A stretch of 64,000 nt of DNA from JAVKSL01 sp050744225 (GCA_050744225.1 JBOGGT010000134.1:1-64000), one strand, 5' to 3'. Counted from the stretch's first letter, positions 1 to 8,205 are shown. Made by a program: numbers and translations. Notes: generated from the letters alone by a model not told the origin.

Positions 1-949
1 GGCCCGTGGCGCGCTCGGCTCGGGCGACCAGGACCCGAGGCCGCCCCACCAGATCCGGGCGCACCTCGGCGGAGTCAAAGCCCGCCGCCACCGCCAGGGC
101 CAGTGCGGGGGAGGCCTGGTGCGGTGCGATCTCGACCACCAACGCTCCGGGACGGCGGAGCCAGGCGGGGGCCCGGGTCACTATCGCTCGTATCGACTCC
201 AGCCCCTCCGGGCCGGCGACCAGCGCCGAGCGAGGCTCCCAGGCGGCCACCTCGGCCGGCAGGTCCTCCCCCTCCCCCACATATGGGGGATTGGACACCA
301 CCAGGTCCAGCGCCCCCTCGAGCTCCGTTGGCAGGGCCCCATACCAGTCTCCGCGAACCAGGCGCACTGCCGCCGCGGCCCGAGTGGGAAGCCCGGCCAG
401 GTTGGCCCGTGCAACAGCCAGAGCGTCGCTCGTCAGATCCGTCGCCCAAACTGCCAGGCCGGGCTCCTCCGCAGCAAGCGACAGGGCAATGGCGCCCGAG
501 CCGGTACCCAGGTCGACCGCCACCAGGTCGCGCCCATCGCGCCCGTCGGAGTGGCCGATCTCCCTCAGCCGTGCCAGCTCTGCGCGGGCCACCTCGACCA
601 GGATCTCGGTCTCTGGGCGAGGGATCAGCACGCGCCGATCCACGAGCAGATCCAACTCGCGGAATCCCCACCGCCCCAGCACGTACTGGAGCGGCTCGCC
701 CAGGCATCTCCGGCGAACCATGTCATGGCACCAGGCCACCGACCGGACCGGCGCGACCTCGTCCAGCGCCGCCACCAACTCGGCACCCCCCATGCCCGAG
801 GCTCGCTCCAGCACCCACCGGGCCTCCATCCCCCGGCCCAGCACAGCCTCAGCACGGCCCAGCAACGATCCCCAAGTGACCGGTGGTACCTGTGCCAACC
901 CATCGGGGGCCGGGGCGAGCGCGGCCAGACCGAGGGCGGGAGCCCGCAC
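1..949 (-). CDS. prmC: PrmC, peptide chain release factor N5-glutamine methyltransferase (3' end beyond window)
   Basis: PrmC methylates the glutamine of the GGQ motif in release factors, using S-adenosylmethionine, in the cytoplasm. The minus-strand frame shows the SAM-binding loop DLGTGSG and the diagnostic NPPY catalytic motif near residue 220 (codons at 281-292), followed by a GL..I.....A......G..VVEI stretch typical of the family. I chose the GTG at 947-949 because it is the first start after the prfA stop (953-955), giving a 3-base gap. The C-terminus runs off the left edge and probably lacks only a few residues. Position directly after prfA, its substrate gene, is the usual arrangement and strongly supports the name. 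Confidence 0.93.
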   Translation of the reverse strand, partial: MRAPALGLAALAPAPDGLAQVPPVTWGSLLGRAEAVLGRGMEARWVLERASGMGGAELVAALDEVAPVRSVAWCHDMVRRRCLGEPLQYVLGRWGFRELDLLVDRRVLIPRPETEILVEVARAELARLREIGHSDGRDGRDLVAVDLGTGSGAIALSLAAEEPGLAVWATDLTSDALAVARANLAGLPTRAAAAVRLVRGDWYGALPTELEGALDLVVSNPPYVGEGEDLPAEVAAWEPRSALVAGPEGLESIRAIVTRAPAWLRRPGALVVEIAPHQASPALALAVAAGFDSAEVRPDLVGRPRVLVARAERATG

Positions 950-952
950 GGC

Positions 953-2017
953 TCAGTCCTCGCCCCGGAGTTGGCGAGCCCGGGCATCGGCCACCAGGGC
1001 ATCGCTGACCTCGTCCAGCTCGCCCATCAGGACCCGGTCCAGCTTGTGGAGGGTCAGCCCGATGCGGTGGTCGGTGACCCGGTTCTCCTTGTAGTTATAA
1101 GTCCTGACCTTCTCCGAGCGCCCGCCGCCTCCCACCTGGGCTCGGCGCTGCTCCGACGCCTCACCGGCCTGGCGGTCCTGCTCGGCGCGCAGCAGCCGGG
1201 CCCGCAGCACCTGCATGGCCTTGGCCCGGTTCTGGATCTGGCTCTTCTCGTCCTGCATGGCGACAACGATCCCGGTCGGGAGGTGGGTGACCCGCACGGC
1301 GGAGTCGGTGGTGTTCACCGATTGGCCTCCCGGGCCGGTGGAGCGGTAGACGTCCACCTTGAGGTCCCCCGGCTCTATCTTCACGTCCACCTCCTCCGCC
1401 TCCGGCAGCACCGTCACCGTCGCCGCCGAAGTGTGGATCCGCCCGGCCGACTCGGTCACCGGGACCCGCTGCACCCGGTGGGTCCCACCCTCGTGACGGA
1501 GGTGGCGCCAGGCGTCGTCCCCCCGCACCAGAGCGGTCACCTCGTTGAAGCCCCCGCGGTCCGAGGCGTCCGAGCCCAGGACCTCGAAGCGCCAGCCCCG
1601 GCGCTCAGCCCAGTGGACGTACATCTCGAACAGGTCCTTGGCGAACAGGTTGGCCTCCTCCCCGCCCTCTGCGCCCCTGATCTCGACGATCACCCCCTTC
1701 CCGTCGTCGGGGTCCCGGCTCACCAGCAGCGCCTCCAGCTCCCCCTCCAGGACGGCGAGCTGCTCCTCTGCCCGGCGCACCTCGGCCCGGGCGAGCTCGC
1801 GCTCAGACCCCACCGACTCGGCCGCCATCTCCAGGGCCGCCTCCAGGTCAGCCTGGCCCGCCCGACGCAGGCGGCACGCATCCACGATCGGCTCCAGCTC
1901 CTTGCGCCGCCGGGACAGGTCCCTCACCAGGTGCTGGTCGGCGAAAATCCCCGGCTCAGAGAGCCGCCGGACGACCTCGGCGTACTCGTCTTCCAACTCG
2001 CCAAGGCGCTCGTCCAT
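953..2017 (-). CDS. prfA: Peptide chain release factor 1 (RF1)
   Basis: RF1 recognises UAA and UAG and triggers peptide release on the ribosome. The 354-residue product has the family length. It carries the catalytic GGQ motif (STGPGGQSVNTTDSAVR, near residue 230) and the codon-reading PxT tripeptide (PVT, near residue 185, in RVPVTESAGRIHTS), which marks RF1 rather than RF2. A coiled N-terminal domain precedes these. The ATG at 2015-2017 fits the family N-terminus (MDERLGELEDEY) and has a G-rich stretch upstream; the longer open frame would add 27 residues read from a duplicated leader. prmC follows 3 bases downstream. A decayed copy of the prfA start region lies at 4869-4950. Confidence 0.97.
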   Translation of the reverse strand: MDERLGELEDEYAEVVRRLSEPGIFADQHLVRDLSRRRKELEPIVDACRLRRAGQADLEAALEMAAESVGSERELARAEVRRAEEQLAVLEGELEALLVSRDPDDGKGVIVEIRGAEGGEEANLFAKDLFEMYVHWAERRGWRFEVLGSDASDRGGFNEVTALVRGDDAWRHLRHEGGTHRVQRVPVTESAGRIHTSAATVTVLPEAEEVDVKIEPGDLKVDVYRSTGPGGQSVNTTDSAVRVTHLPTGIVVAMQDEKSQIQNRAKAMQVLRARLLRAEQDRQAGEASEQRRAQVGGGGRSEKVRTYNYKENRVTDHRIGLTLHKLDRVLMGELDEVSDALVADARARQLRGED

Positions 2018-2075
2018 CCCCCCAGGGTACTTCGAAGTAATATCGCTCAGTTCGCCGCACCCCCGTGCCCACCCA
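1993..2075. repeat. prfA start-region repeat, copy A (functional)
   Basis: These roughly 80 bp cover the first prfA codons and about 60 bp of its upstream region. They recur in the same orientation at 4869-4950 with scattered substitutions and a one-base gap. The shared core GGTACTTCGAAGTAAT is identical in both copies. Confidence 0.85.
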
Positions 2076-2091
2076 CGACCCGCGCCGGTCG

Positions 2092-2665
2092 GCGACACGA
2101 CCGAGGTCGGATTTGCGGCGGAGGGATTGGCCCAGGATTACGAGGTGCTCGCCCGCCTCCTGTCGCGCTCAGAAGGAGTCGCCTCCTCTCAAATAGAGGG
2201 CATCCGGGCGCCTGTGGTGGACATCGTCCTGGCGGAGGAGGGGTTGGGCGCCCAGGGGACCAGCGCCGCGTGGGTGGCATCCAACCTCTCAGCGGTTGCC
2301 GAGGCGGTCGCATCTGCAACCGCATCGTCTGCAACGGCCAACTCCCTTTCGGTGGAGGCGCTGTGTGAGTGGCATCGCACACTCATGACCGGGAGTCCCA
2401 CCCCAGAGCGACATGTCGGCGTGGTGCGCCGGGAGCAGGGCTGGATCGGGGGCCACGACCCCACCGACGCGCACCAGGTCACTCCTCCGCCCGACGAGTT
2501 GGGACCGCTGCTCGACGACCTGGTGAACTACGCCAAATCTCACCGATGTCGACCCTGTGGCCCAAGCCGCAATAGCCCATGCACAGTTCGAGCACATCCA
2601 CCCCTTTGCTGACGGCAACGGCCGGGTGGGCCGAGTCCTCGTGGCTTGGGTCCTTCGGTTGCTTT
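2092..2665 (+). pseudogene. Frameshifted, truncated Fic-domain (AMP-transferase) gene
   Basis: Fic proteins AMPylate target proteins. The plus strand shows the class II autoinhibitory motif SSQIEG at about 2185, then the usual mid-region ending in LLDDLVNYA, then in another frame HPFADGNGRVGR, the canonical catalytic motif. Reading one of the three A bases at 2535-2537 as an insertion restores a continuous frame (NYANLTDVDPVAQAAIAHAQF). The N-terminal residues before FAAEGLAQDYEVL and everything after GRVLVAWVLRLL are missing; the 3' end runs straight into the end of the convergent PKD gene. It is broken by one frameshift and truncated at both ends, so it is non-functional. Confidence 0.85.
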
Positions 2666-2673
2666 GGTCCGGG

Positions 2674-3522
2674 TCAGTAGTTGCGGACCGACTCGACCTG
2701 GCTGACCCTAAAGTTGGGTATCGTGCCCTCGGTTTGCAGCCCGGTGAGGGTGCCCGATGCCCCGGCGAGGGACCACGTGGCGCTCCAGTGCTCGTCCACC
2801 ACGATGTCGTAGGTGCCGTCGTAGTCCCAGTAATGCGTGATGGTCCCGTTGGGGTACGGTCCCCCGGCGCTGTCGTAGGGGCCGTCGTTGGAGTCCCCGT
2901 CTCCCCAGTCGACCCAGACCTTTGCGGTGGCGGCGATGGTCAGGGTCCCCAGCCGGGTGGGATCGGAGAAGGCGGCGCTAAGTGGCGCGCGCACCTCCAG
3001 GTAGCCGCGCAGTCCCGCCAGGGCATAGCCCGGAGCGATGTAGGGATGAGGGCTCGGCAACTGGTTGGCCCCGTCTTGTTCCCAGACCGTCGCCGCCACC
3101 GCGCCCGGCGCCGGGGTGGCAGGCGATGGGCTGGTGGTGGAGGGCGTGGGGATGGGTACCTTTGGACAGCTGAAGGACCCGGCGAAGCCCATCACGGTCT
3201 GGCCCGCCGAGTCCACATAGGTGTAGACCCCCTGATAACAGGACGTGATCTGCGAAGGACTGACCAGCGGCGACGGATCGGTGACCACCTGCTGTGCCGC
3301 CGGCGTGAATGTCGTCGTCGTGCCCGACGGTCCCATCACCGGTGTCGTGTTCGACCCGGGCGTCGACCCCTGCACCTTGTAGGTGATTGATCCCCCTGAC
3401 GGAGCATTGCCCACGTTGAGCTGAGCACCCTTTTGGGCAACTGCCGGAGATTCCCCAACGGCCAAGATGAGCAGTGCTCCACACGCAACGACGCCGATGT
3501 CCCGCAACAGATTGGAGGTCAT
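2674..3522 (-). CDS. Secreted PKD-like domain protein
   Basis: Unnamed exported protein of 282 residues. An N-terminal hydrophobic segment ending near AVA is a likely signal peptide. The C-terminal half has a PKD-type signature: WVDWGDGDS followed by ITHYWDYDGTYDIVV, matching the family pattern DFGDG...HxYxxxGxY. Proline/threonine-rich text (TPSTTSPSP) links the halves. The ATG at 3520-3522 overlaps the stop of the upstream lipoprotein gene (ATGA, 3519-3522), so the two are probably translated together and may act together at the cell surface. The downstream end abuts the Fic pseudogene. Function is unknown; a carbohydrate- or protein-binding role is only inferred from the fold. Confidence 0.7.
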   Translation of the reverse strand: MTSNLLRDIGVVACGALLILAVGESPAVAQKGAQLNVGNAPSGGSITYKVQGSTPGSNTTPVMGPSGTTTTFTPAAQQVVTDPSPLVSPSQITSCYQGVYTYVDSAGQTVMGFAGSFSCPKVPIPTPSTTSPSPATPAPGAVAATVWEQDGANQLPSPHPYIAPGYALAGLRGYLEVRAPLSAAFSDPTRLGTLTIAATAKVWVDWGDGDSNDGPYDSAGGPYPNGTITHYWDYDGTYDIVVDEHWSATWSLAGASGTLTGLQTEGTIPNFRVSQVESVRNY

Positions 3523-4118
3523 GAGCACGGATCTCCAGGAACCAATCCCTGCGAGTTGTAGCCGAGTCGATTGACAAGCCAAGGAGTCGGATTTGGCGCA
3601 CCAGTTGCCGCGACCTCCAGATGGACGTAGTCGAGTTGACCAGCGGGTGGTGCGGCGTTTACAGCACTAAAGTTCCGGTTCAACGACGCGAAGATGCACG
3701 TGCTGGTGCTGGGGAACACCTTCTGGACGGTGTCGACTATCGCGCCAGGGTGGGCCGGTATGTCAGGCAGGCCACTGCTCAGGAGCATCTGCCAGGCTCG
3801 GTGGTCAAAGTTGTATTGATACTGCGTGGTCACCGAGTGGATGAGGGCCGCGGCGGCGGGGGTGTAGGCCCGGTGAGCAACGATGTCCGCCGTGGCCTGG
3901 GCTTGCACGGCCTCGATGGCGTTCAGCACGCGCTGCACGTAAGCCTTGGTGATCACCCTGGGCACCGCGTACGGCGAAGGGGGCGGCGCGCCCAGAACCG
4001 AGTCAGGGACGGTGGCACCAGGGGGAGCCACCGAACCACCGCACGATGCAGCCAACAGGGACGCGGCCACACCCGCCAGCACCACCGAACACCTCCGGAC
4101 CAGCGACCGCACTACCAC
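3519..4118 (-). CDS. Putative lipoprotein coupled to PKD protein
   Basis: A 199-residue product starting at GTG (4116-4118). The N-terminus has basic residues, a hydrophobic stretch and a lipobox LAASC near residue 26, so a lipidated, membrane-anchored protein is expected. No catalytic motif was recognised in the rest, which has a helical region (YVQRVLNAIEAVQAQATADIV) and two cysteines, at CIF and at the C-terminal DPCS. It overlaps the next gene by ATGA, indicating translational coupling. The family is not recognised. Confidence 0.7.
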   Translation of the reverse strand: MVVRSLVRRCSVVLAGVAASLLAASCGGSVAPPGATVPDSVLGAPPPSPYAVPRVITKAYVQRVLNAIEAVQAQATADIVAHRAYTPAAAALIHSVTTQYQYNFDHRAWQMLLSSGLPDIPAHPGAIVDTVQKVFPSTSTCIFASLNRNFSAVNAAPPAGQLDYVHLEVAATGAPNPTPWLVNRLGYNSQGLVPGDPCS

Positions 4119-4221
4119 GTCTCATAGCATATCGACACCATCCAAGTAGCGCAAACGGCAAGCCACATCCACGCCGACACCTCCAAAGACGGCCAAGCGA
4201 CCCTGCGCCGAGCGGCCCGCC

Positions 4222-4518
4222 CTACTTGACGCCTTCCATAAAGTGGTCGTCGAAGTAGAACACCCATACGTACCAGTCGGCCACCAAGTCCAGCTCGGGT
4301 TCTGGCGTGTCAGGATGGGTGTATGCGCAGAGCACCGTGTAGTCGTGGGCGTCGAAGTCGGCCTCGCTCCACACCTCCGGAACAGCGAGGTCGCAGGGTG
4401 TGCCCAGCATCCCCATCTGGTAGGCCCACGCCTTGGCTTGAACACGTGTTGCCTCCAGGCCCGGATTCAACCGAGCGGGCCAGGGGACATATAAGTCGGG
4501 TAGCTCAAATGGTTTGCA
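4222..4518 (-). pseudogene. N-terminal stump of a germacradienol/geosmin-type terpene synthase
   Basis: The minus-strand frame between an upstream TAG (4519-4521) and a TAG at 4222-4224 reads KPFELPDLYVPWPARLNPGL, then AWAYQMGML, DAHDYTVLCAYTHPD, and LDLVADWYVWVFYFDDHF. These match the N-terminal domain of geosmin/germacradienol synthases, including the Mg-binding DDHF motif. After MEGVK the frame stops and no continuation was found in the other two frames. The gene normally runs to over 700 residues, so only about the first 97 codons survive. No start codon precedes the conserved N-terminus in frame. Confidence 0.85.
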
Positions 4519-4684
4519 CTATCCGCGCCTGCCCTCCTTGTGAGTCGGCGGGCGGAACAACTGGAGTGCCGGTCGGGCCCGCGTCCCGGCTGGGGGGCAA
4601 CCTAGGCTCACCAGCCCCACCGACGCTCCATTCTCGCTCACGGCCAAGACCACCACCGAGGCGTCTCTACTCCCTTCGTTAGCG

Positions 4685-4800
4685 TCCTAATTGATTGTCG
4701 TGTTCATTATCCAGGAGCGAGCCCCGTTCGGCTACGAGTCAAACGGTTGCATTTCCCTGGTCCTTTCGGACTAGCGGCTGAAACCGGAACGTGGACGATG
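4685..4800. repeat. Imperfect copy of the sensor-kinase upstream region
   Basis: Shared blocks in the same order as 5750-5846 include CCTAATTG, then GAGTC-AA-GGT, then CTGGTCCTTT followed by ACT-GCG and a TGGAC end. Identity by eye is moderate (about 70 % over the second half), so this is an old duplication. Confidence 0.55.
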
Positions 4801-4868
4801 GAGGTCATGACCCTCGCCAGGTCCAACCCAGTAGCTCGGCTGCGGAAGGCCCCCCCGTCCTACGTCCT

Positions 4869-4950
4869 CCAACTCGCCAGGCGCTCGTCCATCCCAAAGG
4901 GGTACTTCGAAGTAATTTCGTTCAGTTCGCCGCATCGCCGTGCCCCCCAC
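4869..4950. repeat. prfA start-region repeat, copy B (decayed)
   Basis: Direct repeat of 1993-2075. It includes the complement of the prfA start (GCTCGTCCAT) but has a one-base deletion early in the coding part, so it could not encode RF1. Weaker similarity may extend to about 4998. Confidence 0.85.
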
Positions 4951-5024
4951 GCTCCCGCCAAAAGGCACGGGGCCGGGCACTCGACACGCCCGACCCCCAT
5001 CTGCTAACCCTTGAAGCGCTCCGA

Positions 5025-5540
5025 TCAGCCCCCCAGGCTGCTCGTGGCTCCAGTCAGCGCGCTGAGCAGGGAGTTCAGCAGGCCCGTGACCCCGCCCAGG
5101 CCGGACAGGCTCGACAGCAGCCCGGTCACCTGGCTGACCGCCCCCTCCAGCTGGCTCAGGATGCCACTCAGGATGCCGGTGACCGCACCGGTGCCGCCGA
5201 GACCGCCGAGGCCACCTGTCAGGCTTCCCAGCTCCGCCAGCACGGAGTTGACGATGCCGTCGACCTCGGCCAACGTGAGGATGGCTGTCCCCGAGACGGT
5301 GGCGAGTGTCGAGGCGAGGACGCCCTCCAGCTCGGCGATGATGCCCTCGGCGTTCACCAGCGAGCCCACCGCGGCGGTGACTTCGCTGAGCAGCTGCGAG
5401 ATCGACAGGCTGGAGACTACGGGAACAGAGGCTGAAGAGGGGGCGGCCTCGGCGATGAGGATACCCAAGCCACCTGCGGCAAGCGTGGAAGCTGCTACGG
5501 CGCTGATGCCTGCTCTACGAAACAGCGTACGTGCGTTCAC
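5025..5540 (-). CDS. Small secreted hydrophobic protein, Gly/Leu/Ser-rich
   Basis: A 171-residue product with a clear signal peptide (RRAGISAVAASTLAAGGLG, cleavage probably near the AEA-APSSA region). The mature part is a run of amphipathic segments rich in Leu, Gly, Ser and Ala (for example GILSGILSQLEGAVSQV), without cysteine or a catalytic motif. The ATG at 5538-5540 has a GGAA-type stretch upstream. It stands alone, with relic DNA on one side and a 317-bp upstream region on the other. The family is not recognised; a cell-envelope or self-assembling role would be a guess. Confidence 0.65.
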   Translation of the reverse strand: MNARTLFRRAGISAVAASTLAAGGLGILIAEAAPSSASVPVVSSLSISQLLSEVTAAVGSLVNAEGIIAELEGVLASTLATVSGTAILTLAEVDGIVNSVLAELGSLTGGLGGLGGTGAVTGILSGILSQLEGAVSQVTGLLSSLSGLGGVTGLLNSLLSALTGATSSLGG

Positions 5541-5857
5541 TGACTTCCTTTCTGTTGGGGGGAGCGGTCGGGGTCAGGTGACCTCGGCCAAATGGGGAAT
5601 ACGCCCCGGTTTGGGGAAAAGGATTTTGGTTCCGGTTCCGCCGATCACACCAATTCGCTAAATGAGTGCTAGATCCAAGCCCAGCCAAAGAACCACATGG
5701 CCCTACCCTCCTTTTTCGAGTCGATCCAACAAGAATGGATGTCCAGTTGCTCCCTAATTGTCCCGTTTACCCCGCTTGGTGTCTATGAGTCGAAAGGTCG
5801 ACTTGACTGGTCCTTTGGAACTGGCGCCGGCGAGCCCTGGACTCCTACACTGAGTCC
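5541..5857. other. 317-bp divergent intergenic region
   Basis: Lies between the leftward secreted-protein gene and the rightward sensor kinase, so it should carry both promoters. TACACT at 5846-5851 sits 6 bp before the kinase GTG and could be a -10 box for a leaderless transcript. Its right half (5750-5846) has the relic copy at 4685-4800. Confidence 0.45.
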
Positions 5858-7174
5858 GTGTCCATCGAAAAGTTGAGTGCGTCAGCAACAGGGAAGCTTT
5901 CGACCTACTTGGATGTCGCCCTGGGCCTGGGCTTCTTCGCCGTTGGCGTGAGCTGGCTGGGGACAACGACCCCGGGTGTCGCAGCGACCCACCAGCCATA
6001 CGCCCTCGGCGTCCTCCTGGTAGCCCTGCTGACCCTCCCGCTCGTGGCCCGGCGCCGCCTCCCCCTGCTTGTCCTGCTGATGACTATGGCCGCGACGGTC
6101 CCTTACGCGATCTTCAAATTCCCCCCCGGTCCCATCGACCTGGTGGAACTGATAGCGATCTACACCGTGGCGGTGCACCGGCCCCCGAGGGTGCTGGGCA
6201 TCGGGTGGGTGATCGTGCTCGCCACCCTCGGGATGCTTTGGGCGACGAATCCGCTCTGGGATGCCGGCGCTGCCGAGTACGGGGCGGTAAGCGTCCTGTT
6301 CGGCCTGTTCACGGTGGCCGGGCTCCACCAACGGTCGCGCCTGCGGATGATGGCCACCCAGGCCGACCGAGACGCCGAGATCGAGCAGGCCCGGGAGGAT
6401 CAGGCCGTGGCCGAGGCCCGGGTTGCCATCGCACAGGAGCTGCACGACGCGGTGGGCCACGCCCAGACGGTGGCGCTGCTCCAAGCGGGTATCGCCAGGA
6501 TGACCTTTGACAGCGACCCGGTCCGGTCGCGGCGGGCGCTGGAGGTAGTCGAGGACCGCAGCCGCGCAACGCTCGAAGAGATGCAGCTGCTGGTCAACTC
6601 CCTGCGCAACAGCGGTGATGCCGATTCTCGGTCTCCGCTGCCCACCCTCTCCGACCTCGACGCCCTGGTGGCCCAGAGCACCGCCCTCGGGCTCGAAGTG
6701 AGCCTCAACAGGGGGGGCACGTACCGCAAGCTGCCTGCTCCGGTGGAGGTATCGGCATACCGGATCATCCAAGAAGCACTCACAAACGTTGCAAAGCACG
6801 CCAACGCGGAGCGCGTCGAGGTGGACCTGTGCTACCGGGACAGAGAGCTATTTATCGAGGTGCGCGACGACGGTGTGCCGCTGCCACGGGGCGCGGGCTC
6901 GTCGATCGCCGAGCTGGTCCGCCTCCGGCGACATGAACCGGACAGGACCAGGCTGAACGGCGGGAAGGGCATTCTCGGGATGCGGGAACGCGTATCTGCC
7001 CTCGGCGGGTCGCTGGCAGCCGGTCTGCGCCGCCAGGGTGGGTTCGCGGTCACTGCGTGGATACCGATACCTGAGATGGCTTCCACCTTCGATACCGTCC
7101 AGCCGGAATCGGTGGCAACCCCTCCCTTGCGACTGGTCGAAGCCAAACCGGCGGAGCAGAGCCAGGCCAGTTGA
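5858..7174 (+). CDS. Sensor histidine kinase, NarL/DesK-like (HisKA_3)
   Basis: Membrane sensor that autophosphorylates and passes the phosphate to the response regulator encoded next. The N-terminal roughly 150 residues form several membrane segments (LGLGFFAVGVSWLG, LLVALLTLPLVA, and others). A coiled linker leads to the dimerisation/phosphoacceptor helix ELHDAVGHAQTVALLQAG, with the conserved His. The C-terminal ATPase domain has the N box (EALTNVAKHANA), the D box (VRDDGV) and the G box (GGKGILGMRERV). The start is GTG at 5858. The stop overlaps the regulator start (TTGA). The signal sensed cannot be told from the sequence, and no transporter lies alongside. Confidence 0.9.
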   Translation: MSIEKLSASATGKLSTYLDVALGLGFFAVGVSWLGTTTPGVAATHQPYALGVLLVALLTLPLVARRRLPLLVLLMTMAATVPYAIFKFPPGPIDLVELIAIYTVAVHRPPRVLGIGWVIVLATLGMLWATNPLWDAGAAEYGAVSVLFGLFTVAGLHQRSRLRMMATQADRDAEIEQAREDQAVAEARVAIAQELHDAVGHAQTVALLQAGIARMTFDSDPVRSRRALEVVEDRSRATLEEMQLLVNSLRNSGDADSRSPLPTLSDLDALVAQSTALGLEVSLNRGGTYRKLPAPVEVSAYRIIQEALTNVAKHANAERVEVDLCYRDRELFIEVRDDGVPLPRGAGSSIAELVRLRRHEPDRTRLNGGKGILGMRERVSALGGSLAAGLRRQGGFAVTAWIPIPEMASTFDTVQPESVATPPLRLVEAKPAEQSQAS

Positions 7175-7899
7175 GCCCCGCCGGTACCGCGACGACGGTC
7201 GTGGTCGTCGAGGACGAACCCCTGCTGAGGGCGGGCCTGAGCGGGCTGCTGGGCGCCGAGGGCCACCTCCGGGTGGTGGGCGAGGCAGCCGACGGTCGCG
7301 AGGCGATCGCGGTCATCCGCGAGACCCGACCGGATGTCGCCCTGCTCGACATCCGGATGCCGCTCCTGGACGGGATAGCGGTCACGCGGACGGTGACCGC
7401 CGAGGCGGGAGGCCCGCGGGTGCTGCTACTCACCACCTTCGCCTCGGAGGAGTCGATGATGGAGGGCCTCAGCGCCGGCGCCAGCGGCTTCTTGCTCAAG
7501 AGCGCCTCACCCGAGCAGGTGATCGCCGCGATCCACGCGGTCGCCGCCGGCGAGTCGGTGGTTGCGCCCAGCATGACCAGATCGCTGATCGATCGAGCGG
7601 TGCTCCGCCAGGGGCGGGTCGGCGACGCGCAGACAGGCACCACCCACTTTCCAGACCCACCGCAGCCCGCCGCACAGGCCCGACCCTTACAGGCGCTACC
7701 CGGCCTCAGCCCGAGGGAGACCGAGGTCCTCGTACTCATTGCTCAAGGGCGTTCCGACAAGGCAATCGCCCGCACCCTGGGCGTCGCCCTCCCGACGGTC
7801 AAGTCTCACGTCCACCGGGTCTTGTACAAGCTGGATGTCAACAGCCGGGTGCAAGCCGCCCTGGCGGCCAGGGACGCGGGCCTGGTCGGACCGCGCTGA
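7171..7899 (+). CDS. Response regulator, NarL/LuxR family
   Basis: DNA-binding partner of the preceding kinase. Receiver domain (residues 8-125): acidic pair EDE, phosphoacceptor Asp in ALLDIRMPLLDG, the conserved Thr in LLTTF and Lys in FLLKSA. C-terminal LuxR helix-turn-helix: LSPRETEVLVLIAQGRSDKAIA followed by TVKSHVHRVLYKL. Start TTG at 7171 overlaps the kinase stop in TTGA, so expression is coupled. A low-complexity linker of about 40 residues joins the two domains, a little longer than usual. Targets are unknown. Confidence 0.9.
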   Translation: MSPAGTATTVVVVEDEPLLRAGLSGLLGAEGHLRVVGEAADGREAIAVIRETRPDVALLDIRMPLLDGIAVTRTVTAEAGGPRVLLLTTFASEESMMEGLSAGASGFLLKSASPEQVIAAIHAVAAGESVVAPSMTRSLIDRAVLRQGRVGDAQTGTTHFPDPPQPAAQARPLQALPGLSPRETEVLVLIAQGRSDKAIARTLGVALPTVKSHVHRVLYKLDVNSRVQAALAARDAGLVGPR

Positions 7900-7929
7900 G
7901 CGCGCTGTGCGAGCTTATACTGGGTGGCC

Positions 7930-8205
7930 ATGAGGGTGCGGCGGATGGTGATCGGCGTGGTTACAGCCGGAGCGGGGGTTGGGTTGGCCAAGGGCGTCCG
8001 GCTGTGGCGCCTCCACCAGGGTCCCGAGCCGGCCATCCGCCCAGGGGACTGGCCACCGGTGCCGAGCCCGGCGGGGGGCGGGTCGGTGCCGAGCCCGGCG
8101 GGGGACTGGCCACCGGTGCCGAGCCCGGCCGGCTCGGGAGGCCACCAGCAGAGCCCGGCGGGGGGGGCGGCCGACGGGAGTGGGCACGATGGGGCGGCGG
8201 GATGA
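7930..8205 (+). CDS. Small protein, one membrane segment with Pro/Gly repeat tail
   Basis: A 91-residue product from the ATG at 7930 (a GTG two codons upstream is also possible). The N-terminus VIGVVTAGAGVGLAKG could form one membrane helix. The rest is proline/glycine-rich and is built from repeats of the VPSPAGG type (DNA repeat at 8044-8130). Its TGA overlaps the ATG of the zinc-ribbon gene (ATGA, 8202-8205), which supports it being translated. The family is not recognised. Confidence 0.5.
   Translation: MRVRRMVIGVVTAGAGVGLAKGVRLWRLHQGPEPAIRPGDWPPVPSPAGGGSVPSPAGDWPPVPSPAGSGGHQQSPAGGAADGSGHDGAAG
8044..8130 (+). repeat. 30-bp and 27-bp direct repeats in a small gene
   Basis: Two copies of a 30-bp unit beginning GGGGACTGGCCACCGGTGCC flank a shortened copy; all share the GGTGCCGAGCCCGGC core. 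Unit lengths are multiples of three. Confidence 0.8.

Larger units (their letters stand above)
4519..5024. other. Gene-free relic zone between terpene-synthase stump and secreted-protein gene
   Basis: No credible gene was found. The segment holds two relic copies of other upstream regions: 4685-4800 resembles the region upstream of the sensor kinase (5750-5846), and 4869-4950 resembles the prfA start region. The rest shows nothing recognisable. Confidence 0.6.

Noticed and set aside
1..2368. Long plus-strand frames over prmC and prfA
   Set aside because: Both genes are certain on the minus strand (NPPY and GGQ motifs); the plus-strand products are compositionally biased shadows.
4498..4565. 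tRNA-like text (GGGTAGCTCAAATGG followed by a possible stem)
   Set aside because: The first part is the complement of terpene-synthase codons, no T-arm GTTCRA motif follows and no cloverleaf can be formed.
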